Part shown: in pieces, positions 9,675-20,165 of the stretch
How positions within the stretch are numbered: the stretch's first letter is position 1
Layout of the letters: the number at the start of each line of letters is the position of its first letter
Origin: Cherax quadricarinatus
Taxonomy: Eukaryota; Arthropoda; Malacostraca; Decapoda; Parastacidae
Direction: 5' to 3'
Assembly (NCBI RefSeq): GCF_038502225.1
Contig: NC_091298.1
Span: 38,477,972-38,541,971, forward strand
Length of the DNA: 64,000 nucleotides
Program-made: the position numbers and the translations under genes
Notes under the pieces: generated by a model
The model's database searches: none
Seen by the model: the letters and a program-made list of their open reading frames with translations, nothing else
What the model was told of the DNA's origin: nothing

Positions 9675-12600
9675 CCTGGAGGTTACCTGGAGGTTACCTG
9701 GAGGTTATTCCGGGGATCAACGCCCCCGCGGCCCGGTCCACGACCAGGCCTCCCGATGGATCAGGGCCTGATCAACTAGGCTGTTACTGCTGGCCGCACG
9801 CAGTCCGACGTACGAGCCACAGCCCGGCTGATCCGGCACCGACTTTAGGTATCTGTCCAGCTCTCTCTTGAAGGCAGCCAGGGGTTTATTGGCAATTCCC
9901 CTAATGCTTGATGGGAGGCTGTTGAACAGTTTTGGGCCCCGGACACTTATGGTGTTTTCTCTTAGTGTACCAATGGCGCCCCTACTTTTTATTGGCGGCA
10001 TTTTGCATCGCCTACCCAGTCTTTTACTTTCGTAGGGAGTGATTTCTGTGTGCAGATTTGGGACCATTCCTTCCAAGATTTTCCAAGTGTAGATTATGAT
10101 ATATCTCTCCCTCCTGCGTTCCAACGAGTACAAGTCAAGTGCTTCCAAGCGTTCCCAGTAGTTAAGGTGCTTGACAGAACTTATACGTGCAGTAAAGGAT
10201 CTCTGTACACTCTCTAGATCTGCGATTTCACCTGCTTTGTATGGAGATGTTAATGTACAGCAGTATTCCAGCCTAGAGAGAACAAGTGATTTGAAAAGGA
10301 TCATCATGGGCTTGGCATCTCTCGTTTTGAAAGTTCTCATTATCCATCCTATCATTTTCTTTGCACGTGCGATCGTGGCACTGTTGTGATCCTTGAAAGT
10401 GAGATCCTCAGACATTACTACTCCCAGGTCCCTTACATTATTTTTCCGCTCTATTGTATGGCCGGAGTCAGTAGTATACTCTGTTCTAGTTATTATCTCC
10501 TCCAGTTTTCCATAACGGAGTAGTTGGAATTTGTCCTCATTGAACATCATATTGTTTACCGTTGCCCACTGGAAAACTTGGTTTATATCTTCTTGGAGGT
10601 TAACCGCGTCCTCAGCAGATGACAGCCTCATGCAGATCCTAGTATCATCCGCAAAGGATGATACGGTGCTGTGGTGTATATCTCTGTTTATGTCTGATAT
10701 GAGGATAAGGAATAAGATGGGGGCGAGTACTGTGCCTTGTGGAACAGAGCTCTTCACTATGGCAGCCTCCGATTTAACTCTGTTGACCACTACTCTTTGT
10801 GTTCGATTTGTTAGGAAGTTGAAGATCCATCTCCCCACTTTCCCAGTTATTCCTTTAGCACGTATTTTATGGGCTATTACGCCATGATCGCATTTGTCAA
10901 ATGCTTTTGCAAAGTCTGTGTATATTACATCTGCATTCTGATTTTCTTCCAGTGCATCCAAGGCCATGTCATAGTGATCCAGTAGTTGTGAGAGGCAGGA
11001 GCGACCTGCCCTGAACCCATGTTGCCCTGGATTGTGCAGATTTTGGGAATCCAGGTGATTTGCAATCCTGCTTCTTAGCACTCTTTCAAAGATTTTTATG
11101 ATGTGGGACGTCAGAGCTATTGGTCTATAGTTCTTAGCTAATGCTTTGCTGCCACCTTTATGGAGTGGGGCTATATCCGTTGTTTTAAGTGACTGTGGAA
11201 TTTCACCCATGTCCAAGCTCCTCCTCCATAGTGTACTTAGGGCACGCGAGAGGGGTTTCTTGCAGTTCTTAATGAAAACAGAGTTCCACGAGTCTGGGCC
11301 CGGGGCTGAGTGCATAGGCATGTTGTCAATGGCTTTTTCGAAATCTATCGGAGTTAGGGTAATGTCGGAAATCTGGCATACATTTATGGAGTTTTGAGGC
11401 TCATTCATGAAGAAATCATTTGGGTCGTCGATCCTCAGACCGATTAGTGGTTCACTAAACACAGAGTCGTACTGGGATTTCAATATTTCACTCATTTCCT
11501 TGTTGTCGTCTGTGTAAGTCCCATCCTGTCTGAGTAAGGGCCCGATACTAGATGTGGTATTTGCCTTGTTTTTGGCATATGAAAAGAAATATTTTGAATT
11601 TCTTTCAATTTCACTAATAGCTTTAAGCTCCTCCTGCCTCTCCTGGTTCCTGTAAGAGTCATTTAGCTTAAGTTCGATAGTTTCCACTTCCCTGGTCAGC
11701 GCCTCCCTTCGTGTATCAGATATTCTAGCACTCCTGAGGAGCTCAGTGACTCTTCGTCGTCTTCTGTAGAGGGAGCGTCTTTCTCTCTCCAGTTTACTCC
11801 TGCTCTTCTTCTTTCTTAGGGGAATATGCCTAGAACATGCTTCGGCTACCAGGCAGTTGATCCTTTCAAGGCACTGGTTTGGGTCCATGTCATTTAAGAC
11901 ATCTTCCCAACATGTTTCGTTTAGGACATGGTTTACCTGGTCCCAGTTGATGTTCTTGTTGTTGAAATTGTATTTTGTGAAGACACCTTCACAGGTACAT
12001 GCATTCTGTTGTTCAGGACCCCTATGCATGTACGTCTGGACTTCGATTAGATTGTGATCGGAATTAGTTGTTTTTGATATTCTTATGTCTCTTATCAGGT
12101 CCTCATTATTTGTGAAGATAAGGTCAAGTTTGTTTTCTAGTCTTGTTGGCTCCACTATCTGCTGGCTTAAGGTGTGTTTTTCGCAGAGACTTAGTAGCTC
12201 ATGTGTGTGTGACCTTTCATCTGCGCTACCTCCGGGGATTGTTTCAGCTATAACATTATTTGCTACATTCTTCCATTTTGTATGCCTTAGGTTGAAATCA
12301 CCAAGCAGTAAGATGTTTGGGGATGGAGCTGGAAGGTTTTCCAAACAGTAATCGATTTTCAGTAGCTGTTCCTTGAACTGTTGGGAGGTTGCATCTGGTG
12401 GCTTGTATACAACCACAATGACTAGGTTTTGGTTCTCGATCTTTATTGATAGAACTTCAACTACCTCATTTGTGGTGTTCAGCAACTCCGTGCAGATAAG
12501 GGACTCTTTGACATACATGCCAACTCCCCCTTGTTGCCTGTTTTTTCTGTCGCATCTAAAAAGGTTGTAACCACTTATCCATATTTCACTGTCAAAGTGA

Positions 12601-12771
12601 TCTTTTGTGTGAGTCTCTGTGAAGGCTGCAAACATTGCATTAGACTCCACTAGAAGTCCACTGATAAAAGGTATTTTGTTGTTGGTGGATGGCTTAAGGC
12701 CCTGTATATTAGCAAATATGAACGAGGTTGTATTCTGTGTTTGTTGGGGGGATTTTGTTATTGTTATGTTA
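9675..12771 (-). mobile_element. LINE-B1, CR1-like LINE nested in PLE-1
   Basis: The insert lies between PLE codons for DLNDFN (12772 side) and VSFDVTSLFT (9674 side). The element is 5'-truncated within or before the endonuclease start and lacks ORF1. Its 3' end (9675-9715, minus strand) consists of three tandem 11-base units, CCTGGAGGTTA on the plus strand, as expected of CR1-type 3' repeats. I see no target-site duplication. Related copies B3 and B2 lie at 19.26 and 22.48 kb in the same orientation. Confidence 0.88.
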
Positions 12772-13736
12772 AAATCATTTAAGTCAGTCAAGGAGCTTAA
12801 TTTATCAACTAAATCTATGCTGTTTTTAACATTAAAGTTAGAAATTTTGCCAACAATAGGGCTCAAAATGTCAACAAGCCATATGGATAATTTATATGAA
12901 ACTGATCCTATGGAGCTAATAATTGGTCTGACTGGATTCCCTGGTTTGTGTGTTTTTATTAGTCCATACATGTAAGGTAAAGATGGATTAGTGGAAGTAA
13001 ACTGTTTGATTAATTCGTCTTTGCCTTTCATTAGAAGTTTTATTGTTTTACTGAAATTGCTGTTAACGGTTTCTAGGAGATTTCTTCTAAGTTTAGAATA
13101 GATTTCATTATCACCTAAGAGATTATTCATTTTTTCTTGGTAATAATTTTCTTTCATAATTGATATTGCATTTATTTTATCAGCTTTAGTAAGGCGCAAA
13201 TTTTTATTGTTATTAAGTGTATCATAAGACTTAAAGAATCTTTGAGGGCAATTGGGAATGTTTTGTTTTAACATAGAGCTATGTACCATTCCCTTACTAA
13301 TATTAATTTCATCAGAGGATAAATCGGAAAATTTTTCAAAGTTACAAAAGGTTTTTGCAATTTCAACATTATTAAGTTTTTTTGAAGTTGCAAAACTTAG
13401 AGCAAAACCTAGAGCAGCAGTTGTATGTTTGTCTAATATTTCATCTGATAAGTTAATTACAAAATTGTCATTAGCATGCTTTGTCCAATCACTGTTTTCA
13501 ATTAAAATGTCTAATTTTCTTTGTACTTTGTTTTTGAGATCATTACAAATTCTTCTGGGTTTATTATAGCAATGATCCAACAAACTGTGTTTCCATTCTG
13601 ATGGAATGGCCTGATTAAAAGAGTATTTTTTGTTTCTCAATATTTTGAATGCTTCCTTCTCCTGTATTTTAGTTATTTCAATATGTTTCTGAAGAATAAT
13701 TCTCAGTCCAGAGTTCATAGATGAGGAAATATCCAA
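9717..13736 (-). CDS. Chimeric 1339-aa ORF: PLE-1 RT N-terminus fused to LINE-B1 ORF2
   Basis: A single open frame created by nested insertion. Residues 1 to about 321 are the N-terminal half of a Penelope-like RT, with MYGLIKTHKPGNPVRPIIS near residue 255. From about residue 322 the frame continues into a CR1-like LINE ORF2. It holds an endonuclease (FANIQGLKPS, FTETHTKD, LLLGDFNLRHTKW, SDHNLIEV), a basic linker, RT (SAPGPDSWNSVF, NYRPIALTSHI, QHGFRAGRSC, YTDFAKAFDKCDH, SVPQGTVLAPILFLILISD, SSFADDTRICM near residue 1027) and a C-terminal domain ending RAASSNSLVDQALIHREAW. The LINE catalytic residues I can see are intact. The PLE part has lost its catalytic half to 8460-9674. It is unlikely to be a functional fused protein, since the start codon belongs to the PLE. 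The LINE part looks recently inserted. Confidence 0.85.
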   Translation of the reverse strand: MDISSSMNSGLRIILQKHIEITKIQEKEAFKILRNKKYSFNQAIPSEWKHSLLDHCYNKPRRICNDLKNKVQRKLDILIENSDWTKHANDNFVINLSDEILDKHTTAALGFALSFATSKKLNNVEIAKTFCNFEKFSDLSSDEINISKGMVHSSMLKQNIPNCPQRFFKSYDTLNNNKNLRLTKADKINAISIMKENYYQEKMNNLLGDNEIYSKLRRNLLETVNSNFSKTIKLLMKGKDELIKQFTSTNPSLPYMYGLIKTHKPGNPVRPIISSIGSVSYKLSIWLVDILSPIVGKISNFNVKNSIDLVDKLSSLTDLNDFNITITKSPQQTQNTTSFIFANIQGLKPSTNNKIPFISGLLVESNAMFAAFTETHTKDHFDSEIWISGYNLFRCDRKNRQQGGVGMYVKESLICTELLNTTNEVVEVLSIKIENQNLVIVVVYKPPDATSQQFKEQLLKIDYCLENLPAPSPNILLLGDFNLRHTKWKNVANNVIAETIPGGSADERSHTHELLSLCEKHTLSQQIVEPTRLENKLDLIFTNNEDLIRDIRISKTTNSDHNLIEVQTYMHRGPEQQNACTCEGVFTKYNFNNKNINWDQVNHVLNETCWEDVLNDMDPNQCLERINCLVAEACSRHIPLRKKKSRSKLERERRSLYRRRRRVTELLRSARISDTRREALTREVETIELKLNDSYRNQERQEELKAISEIERNSKYFFSYAKNKANTTSSIGPLLRQDGTYTDDNKEMSEILKSQYDSVFSEPLIGLRIDDPNDFFMNEPQNSINVCQISDITLTPIDFEKAIDNMPMHSAPGPDSWNSVFIKNCKKPLSRALSTLWRRSLDMGEIPQSLKTTDIAPLHKGGSKALAKNYRPIALTSHIIKIFERVLRSRIANHLDSQNLHNPGQHGFRAGRSCLSQLLDHYDMALDALEENQNADVIYTDFAKAFDKCDHGVIAHKIRAKGITGKVGRWIFNFLTNRTQRVVVNRVKSEAAIVKSSVPQGTVLAPILFLILISDINRDIHHSTVSSFADDTRICMRLSSAEDAVNLQEDINQVFQWATVNNMMFNEDKFQLLRYGKLEEIITRTEYTTDSGHTIERKNNVRDLGVVMSEDLTFKDHNSATIARAKKMIGWIMRTFKTRDAKPMMILFKSLVLSRLEYCCTLTSPYKAGEIADLESVQRSFTARISSVKHLNYWERLEALDLYSLERRRERYIIIYTWKILEGMVPNLHTEITPYESKRLGRRCKMPPIKSRGAIGTLRENTISVRGPKLFNSLPSSIRGIANKPLAAFKRELDRYLKSVPDQPGCGSYVGLRAASSNSLVDQALIHREAWSWTGPRGR

Positions 13737-13740
13737 AATT
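12772..13740 (-). pseudogene. PLE-1, N-terminal part of Penelope-like RT
   Basis: Residues 1-321 of the chimeric frame. The region is AT-rich and encodes a long helical N-terminus followed by the first conserved RT blocks (LTKADKINAISIMKENYYQ, then YGLIKTHKPGNPVRPIIS and SYKLSIWLVDIL). Interruption falls just before motif A, whose continuation is at 9674. Beyond 13740 the sequence switches abruptly to an inverted fragment of the same family. Confidence 0.85.
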
Positions 13741-13756
13741 TATTCAACGAAAAATA

Positions 13757-14101
13757 TGTAGGTTCTCCCTTACCATGAAAACTTGGTTGATACGCCTTCT
13801 CTACATAAGACTTTTAATATCAAAGTTGTATTTAAAAATCTTCATACAGTAAAAAAAAAAACTTTTGATAAAGAATTCCCCCCAAAATGCTGATGGATGT
13901 GTCTATAAGATTTCTTGTAAAATTTGCGATAAAGTTTATTACGGTCAAACTGGTAAAAGTCTCGAACTAAGATTAAAACAACATAAATATAGCATTAAAA
14001 CCGGATAAGATTCCAATGCTCTATTTATTCATGTGAGAGATTTTAACCATCCAGCTGATTTTCAAAATGTTGAGAAAGTTGTATCAAGCAAGTCCATTCT
14101 G
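13757..14101 (+). mobile_element. Inverted PLE fragment adjoining the PLE-1 5' end
   Basis: Plus-strand sequence that is the reverse complement, at roughly 90% by eye, of 8600-8942. It encodes the same VLPYHENLVDTPS, FDKEFPPKC and GIY-YIG VYYGQTGKS blocks with shifts. PLE-1 is therefore bounded by an inverted repeat of about 345 bases. Inverted or partial copies abutting the 5' end are a known habit of Penelope-like elements. Confidence 0.85.
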
Positions 14102-14106
14102 AAAGC

Positions 14107-14394
14107 AAATCATTCTGAACCTAACGAGAAATATATATTTCACTGGGTTTGTTTAGTATTAAATTATTGTAAACAGATCTAAAATATATTTAGTTGGGTT
14201 AGGCTAAAATAAATTGCTCTTGTTATAATAAGGTTAGGTAAGTTTTCTAAGGTTCTTTTGGTACAAAATTAAAAAAAAATTACATTAATATTAATGAAAA
14301 CAAATATATATTTAAACGTATAAGAGAACATTTCAGAAAGAACTTAATTTTAAATGAGTTCTTGCTAATTGACCAGTTTTACGTATTCGGCACG
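14107..14394 (+). mobile_element. Truncated MITE copy with GTCGTGCC-type terminus
   Basis: Matches the reverse complement of the complete MITE at 45265-45654, with shared blocks CATTCTGAACCTAACG, TTAGTTGGGTTAGGC and GGTTAGGTAAGTTTTC. The right end reads ATTCGGCACG and then (AT)n. The left third is missing, replaced by the PLE fragment. No coding capacity. Confidence 0.85.
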
Positions 14395-15150
14395 ATATAT
14401 ATATATAGGGAGGTACTACTTCTATAGCTGGACTGGGGACCCTTATCCTCAGGGAAAACTCGAGGTTCTCCCCGGGGCTGTTTGAATATAATCTTCTCCT
14501 ACCACCCCCTATGTTTTATATTCTATGGGAACATTTATTAATAAGCAGAAGACATCTACAGCAAGCACAAACATGGATACAATGGTACAATTTATTAAGG
14601 ATTATGAATTTCCTCCAGCTCCTCCGAAGCCGGGCGCAAGCCAAGTATGCAGCTAGCATTACCCCTCTGAATGGCCACGCTGAGGCGCTGGAGCATGAAA
14701 GTGGCTGCCCTTGGGTCCCTTGTGGTGTCGATGAGTCTGAAACCCAGTTTTTCATTCTTTATTCCATTTAGAAACACCCTCGCCATTTGGCACTCCAATC
14801 ACCATGCTCTCACTGTTAGCCGAGGTGTTCTGTTCAGCATGCAATGGCGGTGTCGTGATCGGCCACTGCCTCCCCCTACCCCCGACCATGGCCGAACGCA
14901 GAGGTAAACAAAACCTCCTCCACATCACTGTTGGCAGGATCCCCTCACCACCACTACTTCCCAAATCCCAACATGCACACTGTACTTTCACTGATACAGA
15001 AGCAACGGTCTGATGCAGAAGATTATCACAGCTCTGTAATCTCCGGTGGATACTCACGATGACGTCTGCCGAAACTGGCCCATGTAAATCATGTTGGTTC
15101 TTGATTTACACCACAAACTAGCTCCCTCCCTCCACGCCGGCAGACGTGGA
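14395..15150. other. Unassigned segment with unrecognised minus-strand ORFs
   Basis: About 750 bases of normal composition between two AT-rich repeats. The minus frame at 14595-14798 (67 codons, LIDTTRDPRAATFMLQRLS, then QRGNASCILG) looks like real protein sequence rather than low complexity. The minus frame at 14752-15057 overlaps it. I do not recognise a family. It could be an exon of a host gene or part of an unknown repeat. No splice pattern or start is decisive. Confidence 0.35.
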
Positions 15151-15152
15151 TA

Positions 15153-15383
<231 letters not shown>

Positions 15384-17600
15384 TTTATTAGCTTCAAAAT
15401 ACTAACGCTATTTATACTCTGCATGTGCATGTTAGAAATTTCACTGGAAACATTGAGCAGATCTTTGTCTGATGAATGTCTTTTCAAACAGACGTCGGAC
15501 TGTCAGAGTTTATGAGCTTCATGAAAGAAAACTTTGATTTCACTTTCAGCTGTGCAAATTTTAATTTATCATTTTCATTTAATAAATTATTTTCCATACA
15601 ATAATTACAATACGTTTTTTCTGACCAGTTTCATCCACTGAACCATGGAACTATAACTAGATGGTTTGTGGAACAATTACAAGTGCAGTGCCCTCTGCTT
15701 AATTTTACATGAACCATTCCTGATATTGACTTCCATGAGATAAATAAAGAGATCCTCTTTTGATTGGCTTCAGAGCTTCACCATTTGTGTATCCAACACA
15801 TAAACGTTGGTATTGTTAGTGGCATCTGGAAATGTCATTTTGCCATTTTTAATCTAGAAATGGAATAGCTTAGTTTTGAAATAAAAACTGTCGATTGTTT
15901 AGGCTTAGGTTATGTATGTGCAATTATTTGGATTTTGTGCAATATGTGAAGAACATATCTTCTGATTAGCTTAGAACTTGAAGTGATGATCTACATTCCT
16001 CACTGGAGGCTTCACCTTGGTTTTATATGGTGTAAGGTGTAATGTGCACAATTTAATTAATACTTTAGTGTCCATGAATTAACTGAACAATGTCTCTTCA
16101 GAACAGTAATAGGTCAAAGATTGACTTAAACTGGTTATATACTTTTTATGTGCCCATAACACATTTTCGCCCTCTAGATCATTGTAAATAATTTGAATGA
16201 TTTATATCAAAACTTTATCAAAACTACCTAACTTACATACTTTTTGCTTAACTAATTACTACCGTACTTACTAACATATTTACTGACACTCTAAAATCAA
16301 GACAGTATTGATTTTATCCTCACTTGGACCCAGTTTGTCTTTATGTGGAAGAAATTGTAAAAAAATGGAAATACTGTTGCTCATGCAATCATGCATCAAC
16401 CATTCAACCCTGATAACTTAATAATTAAATTATTTACTTTCCTCGTGGCTTCAAACTTAAGGTGCGGGAGAATTTTAGGATATTCGTCTCTCTGAGGTAG
16501 CAAGAAAATGTCTCTTCAGTTTAGCCTCAAAAACTGTAGAGTATTATTGAATAGTTTGTAGTAGGTTTAAGCTGTGAAAGTCCTAGGAACTGCAGAAGTG
16601 CAGCACCCCTTATTTTCACTCTGTATTATCGATAATATTCAATATAATGAGTCTTTTTTTCTTTATTTATTTCTTTATACATGTACATTATATAATCCAA
16701 TTTTGTAGATAAGAGAGAATTTTATGCCCTATAGAATAGAGCACTATTTATTTTTTTCTATCTATCTTTTAAGGCAAAGAGTCACTACAAACACAGTATG
16801 TAGGCTTCAAATGCTGCTTAAATCACTGTAAAAAATTAATTGAAATTGGATCAAAAATAAACAAAAAATAATGAGTTCGCTAGCTCCTCCCTTAATTGTC
16901 AGTAGCCATCCCCCTAGTATATGAAAAAAAATAAAAAAATCCTTGTATGGAACTGTGCGCTTCACAGTTCCAGTGACTCGGTGTTCAGCTGTGATGCGCA
17001 TGTGCACATGTCCGAAATAAGACGCTGCACGCAGTGCCGACCCTGTTGTGCAAGTGTAAGGTAGTGTTTCTTTTTGTCTCAGCGACGTGTGTTGTGCTTA
17101 AAACCACGTACCATATTCTTGAATGTGATAAAGTGTAGGTTCTGTTATTTTACAGAAAATTTAAATAATTTAATCCTGGTCTTCCTTCATCCCCAAGAAA
17201 TAAGTTTTGTGACTGTAAGCAAACTTCAACAGCTTAAATTTTCATAGGTGTCTCAACATGAGGAAGTTAGTTTAGAAAAGAGGCCCTTCAACACCTGATA
17301 TTCAAATATCTCAGCCAGGAATAAGAAGCAACAAGAAGTATATATGATTGTTTCGTTTTACATAATATTAAAGCAATGGCTAAAAATTTCTGAAGCAGCA
17401 CCTCCACTAATTTTGGTTCCTAGCCGATACTGAAACTGAATATAAGTTTCTATGCAATAACATGTGGATCCCTCATCTGATTCTCTTTATATCTTCAATG
17501 TAAATATTTATCTGCAATACAAGCTCATGCCTCACTCTGCACTCCTCCTATTGCATGCACTGAGGTACAGGCGGCTGGGATAGGTAGAGGTCAAAATGAA
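15384..17600. other. AT-rich non-coding stretch; no gene seen
   Basis: No open frame resembles a protein. The only structure I notice is a recurring short motif of the form TGATTGGCTTCAAACTTT, degenerate, near 15753, 15955, 16087, 16508 and 17476. It continues beyond this stretch (see findings). The 66-codon minus frame at 16807-17007 has no recognisable features. Confidence 0.6.
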
Positions 17601-17602
17601 TT

Positions 17603-17834
17603 TTAAGAACATAAGAAAGAAGGAACACTGCAACAGGTCTACTGACCCATGCGGGGCAGGTCCATGTCCCCCCCCCCACCGGATTAGCCCAATGACCCAC
17701 CCAGTCTCGTCACCTCCACTCAAGGAAGGAGCACGACACCAGACCCAACAGCACAAGCTAGTCAGGTCCAACTCACACCCACCCACACCCACTCATGTAT
17801 TTATCTAACCTATTTTTAAAACTACACAACGTTA
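17603..17834 (-). mobile_element. LINE-D2, 3'-end fragment of the CR1 family
   Basis: On the minus strand this encodes the last codons of LINE-D ORF2 (SFKNRLDKYMSGCGWV) and its 3' UTR (GAGTTGGACCTGACTAGC, CTGACCCATGCGGGGCAGG on the opposite strand). It ends in the TTCTTATG-type repeat. It matches 44815-45062. It is 5'-truncated near 17834. Confidence 0.85.
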
Positions 17835-18960
17835 TTAGTTCTCCCAAAAAGAGTACTTTAAAGAGGCTGCCTTAAATAGTTTTTGTCTTCCTCTTCTCTA
17901 TCGTCTAGGACTTCAAAATGCCACACTTGATCAGCTTCAAAGTTTTACTGCTTGAGAATGACGAATGAAACAATGGATGATGCTGCCACTGGCAAGACTG
18001 GGTACCGTCTGCTCACTGTTATTTAGCTCGGTCCTTAAATTCTGTTCCTGTAAAATAACTTTAGAAAGTCTTTTCTGATCGGCTTCAAACAATTAAAACA
18101 TCGATGTTTTTTAATTACCTTATTCATTATGTGGGTATCATTTTTCTTTCAATTTTATGTGTAATGTGATATTTTCTCCCATTAAATCACGATAAATATT
18201 ATTAAAACTACCTCTTTTGAACTGCTTCTACATTAAATTGTTTATACATCTTAAACACATTATAGTACTGAATAATTTATTTTCATTTAAGTTTAATTTT
18301 GTAATCATTCTAAAACGTTTAAACATTTGAAATCAATGCATTTTTTCCGATTACTGGAGAATATCTCTTTAGACAGGCTTCAAACTTTTACCACAGGTAA
18401 ATATGAAGTTGGGCTGCATTGGTTTTAATTTGAGAATTTTATCAAATAATTTTCCGTTATTGATATCCCATCATTAATTAAACAATGCTTCTTGTGATTG
18501 AATTTAAACATTATCGCGGATGCATTACATAAGAAGGATGACGCCTCATAAGCTCAGTCTGTCTAGTAACAAATTGAAAATTTTACTAACCGTGTTAAAA
18601 GGAAAAAAAAAAAACAGGCATCGTATTTCGAGCAATTATTCTGGTTAGCTTCATACTGATAATCTTGATGTATTAATTATTAGTGGAATCTTCGTCTTGA
18701 TTTTAGGTTGAGTAACTTTTGCTATGACAGCGTTATTAAACGAACTGGTTTCCCTGAAATAACTGGTGTGTATATAAAAAATAAAAATGCAGAATACCGT
18801 GACTGGAACAATACACAAATAATCGGTACATAGGAAAAGGAAACTCATGACGAAGTTTCGGTTCGACTTGGACCATTAATTTGTTCAGACAGAAGAGGGA
18901 AGGGAATATACACGAGAGCGGGGCAGAGGAGGTGACACCAGAGGAGGTAGTAATTAAAGA
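17835..18960. other. AT-rich non-coding stretch; no gene seen
   Basis: Contains further copies of the degenerate GGCTTCAAAC motif near 17921, 18061, 18358 and 18632. The 65-codon minus frame at 18651-18848 is hydrophobic by composition and not recognised. Confidence 0.6.
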
Positions 18961-18964
18961 TAGA

Positions 18965-19258
18965 ACTAATGGTAGATGTGGTAGAGGTATTGGTAGTAGT
19001 AGCCGTAGTACTCGTAGTAGACGTAGTAGTAGTAGTAGTAGCAGTAGTAGTAGTAGCAGCAGTAGGGTAGGAACTGTAGTAGTAGCAGTAGCAGCAGTAG
19101 GGTAGGAACTGTAGTAGTAGCAGTAGTAGTACTAGTAATAGTAGCAGTAGTAGTACTAGTAGTAGTAGAAGCAGCAGCATTAGTACCAGTAATAGTAGTA
19201 GTAATAGCAGTATTAGTAGTAGTGGTAGTAGTAGTAGCAGTAGTAGCAGTAGTAGTAG
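18965..19258. repeat. Imperfect (TAG)n trinucleotide repeat
   Basis: Nearly 300 bases of TAG/CAG units with scattered substitutions and one duplicated block (GGTAGGAACTGTAGTAGTAG at about 19065 and 19102). The LINE-B3 3' end abuts it directly. Confidence 0.95.
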
Positions 19259-20165
19259 AGGTTTACCTGGAGTTCACCTGGAGAGAGTTCCGGGGGTCAA
19301 CGCCCCCTCGGCCCGGTCTGTGACGAGGCCTCCTGGTGGATCAGAGCCTGATCAACCAGGCTGTTGCTGCTGGCTGCACGCAAACGAACGTACGAGCCAC
19401 AGCCCGGCTGGTCAGGAACCGACTTTAGGTGCTAGTCCAGTGCCAGCTTGAAGACTGCCAGGGGTCTGTTGGTAATCCCCCTTATGTATGCTGGGAGGCA
19501 GATGAACAGTCTCGGGCCCCTGACACTTATTGTATGGTCTCTTAACGTGCTAGTGACACCCCTGCTTTTCATTGGGGGGATGTTGCATCGTCTGCCAAGT
19601 CTTTTGCTTTCGTAGTGAGTGATTTTCGTGTGCAAGTTCGGTACTAGTCCCTCTAGGATTTTCCAGGTGTATATAATCATGTATCTCTCCCGCCTGCGTT
19701 CCAGGGAATACAGGTTCAGGAACCTCAAGAGCTCCCAGTAATTGAGGTGTTTTATCTCCGTTATGCTCGCCGTGAAGGTTCTCTGTACATTTTCTAGGTC
19801 AGCAATTTCACCTGCCTTGAAAGGTGCTGTTAGTGTGCAGCAATATTCCAGCCTAGATAGAACAAGTGACCTGAAGAGTGTCATCATGGGCTTGGCCTCC
19901 CTAGTTTTGAAGGTTCTCATTATCCATCCTGTCATTTTTCTAGCAGATGCGATTGATACAATGTTATGGTCCTTGAAGGTGAGATCCTCCGACATGATCA
20001 CTCCCAGGTCTTTGACGTTGGTGTTTCGCTCTATTTTGTGGCCAGAATTTGTTTTGTACTCTGATGAAGATTTAATTTCCTCGTGTTTACCATATCTGAG
20101 TAATTGAAATTTCTCATCGTTGAACTTCATATTGTTTTCTGCAGCCCACTGAAAGATTCGGTAGT
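19259..20165 (-). pseudogene. LINE-B3, 3' part of a CR1-like LINE ORF2
   Basis: The minus-strand frame 19432-20217 encodes the post-palm and C-terminal domain: FQWAAENNMKFNDEKFQLL, VKDLGVIMSEDLTFKDHN, VLSRLEYCCTL and LFICLPAYIRGI. It closely matches LINE-B1 residues from about 1060 onward. The element is truncated at 20165, just downstream of FADD. The first residues of the 261-codon frame (to about 20217) come from unrelated flank. The 3' end carries degenerate CACCTGGAG repeats next to the (TAG)n tract. Confidence 0.88.

Noticed and set aside
9675..9715. 11-bp tandem repeat as an independent microsatellite
   Set aside because: Better explained as the 3' terminal repeat of LINE-B1, since B2 and B3 end in related units.
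18881..19180. Ser/Arg-rich and Leu/Thr-rich frames
   Set aside because: (TAG)n repeat translation.
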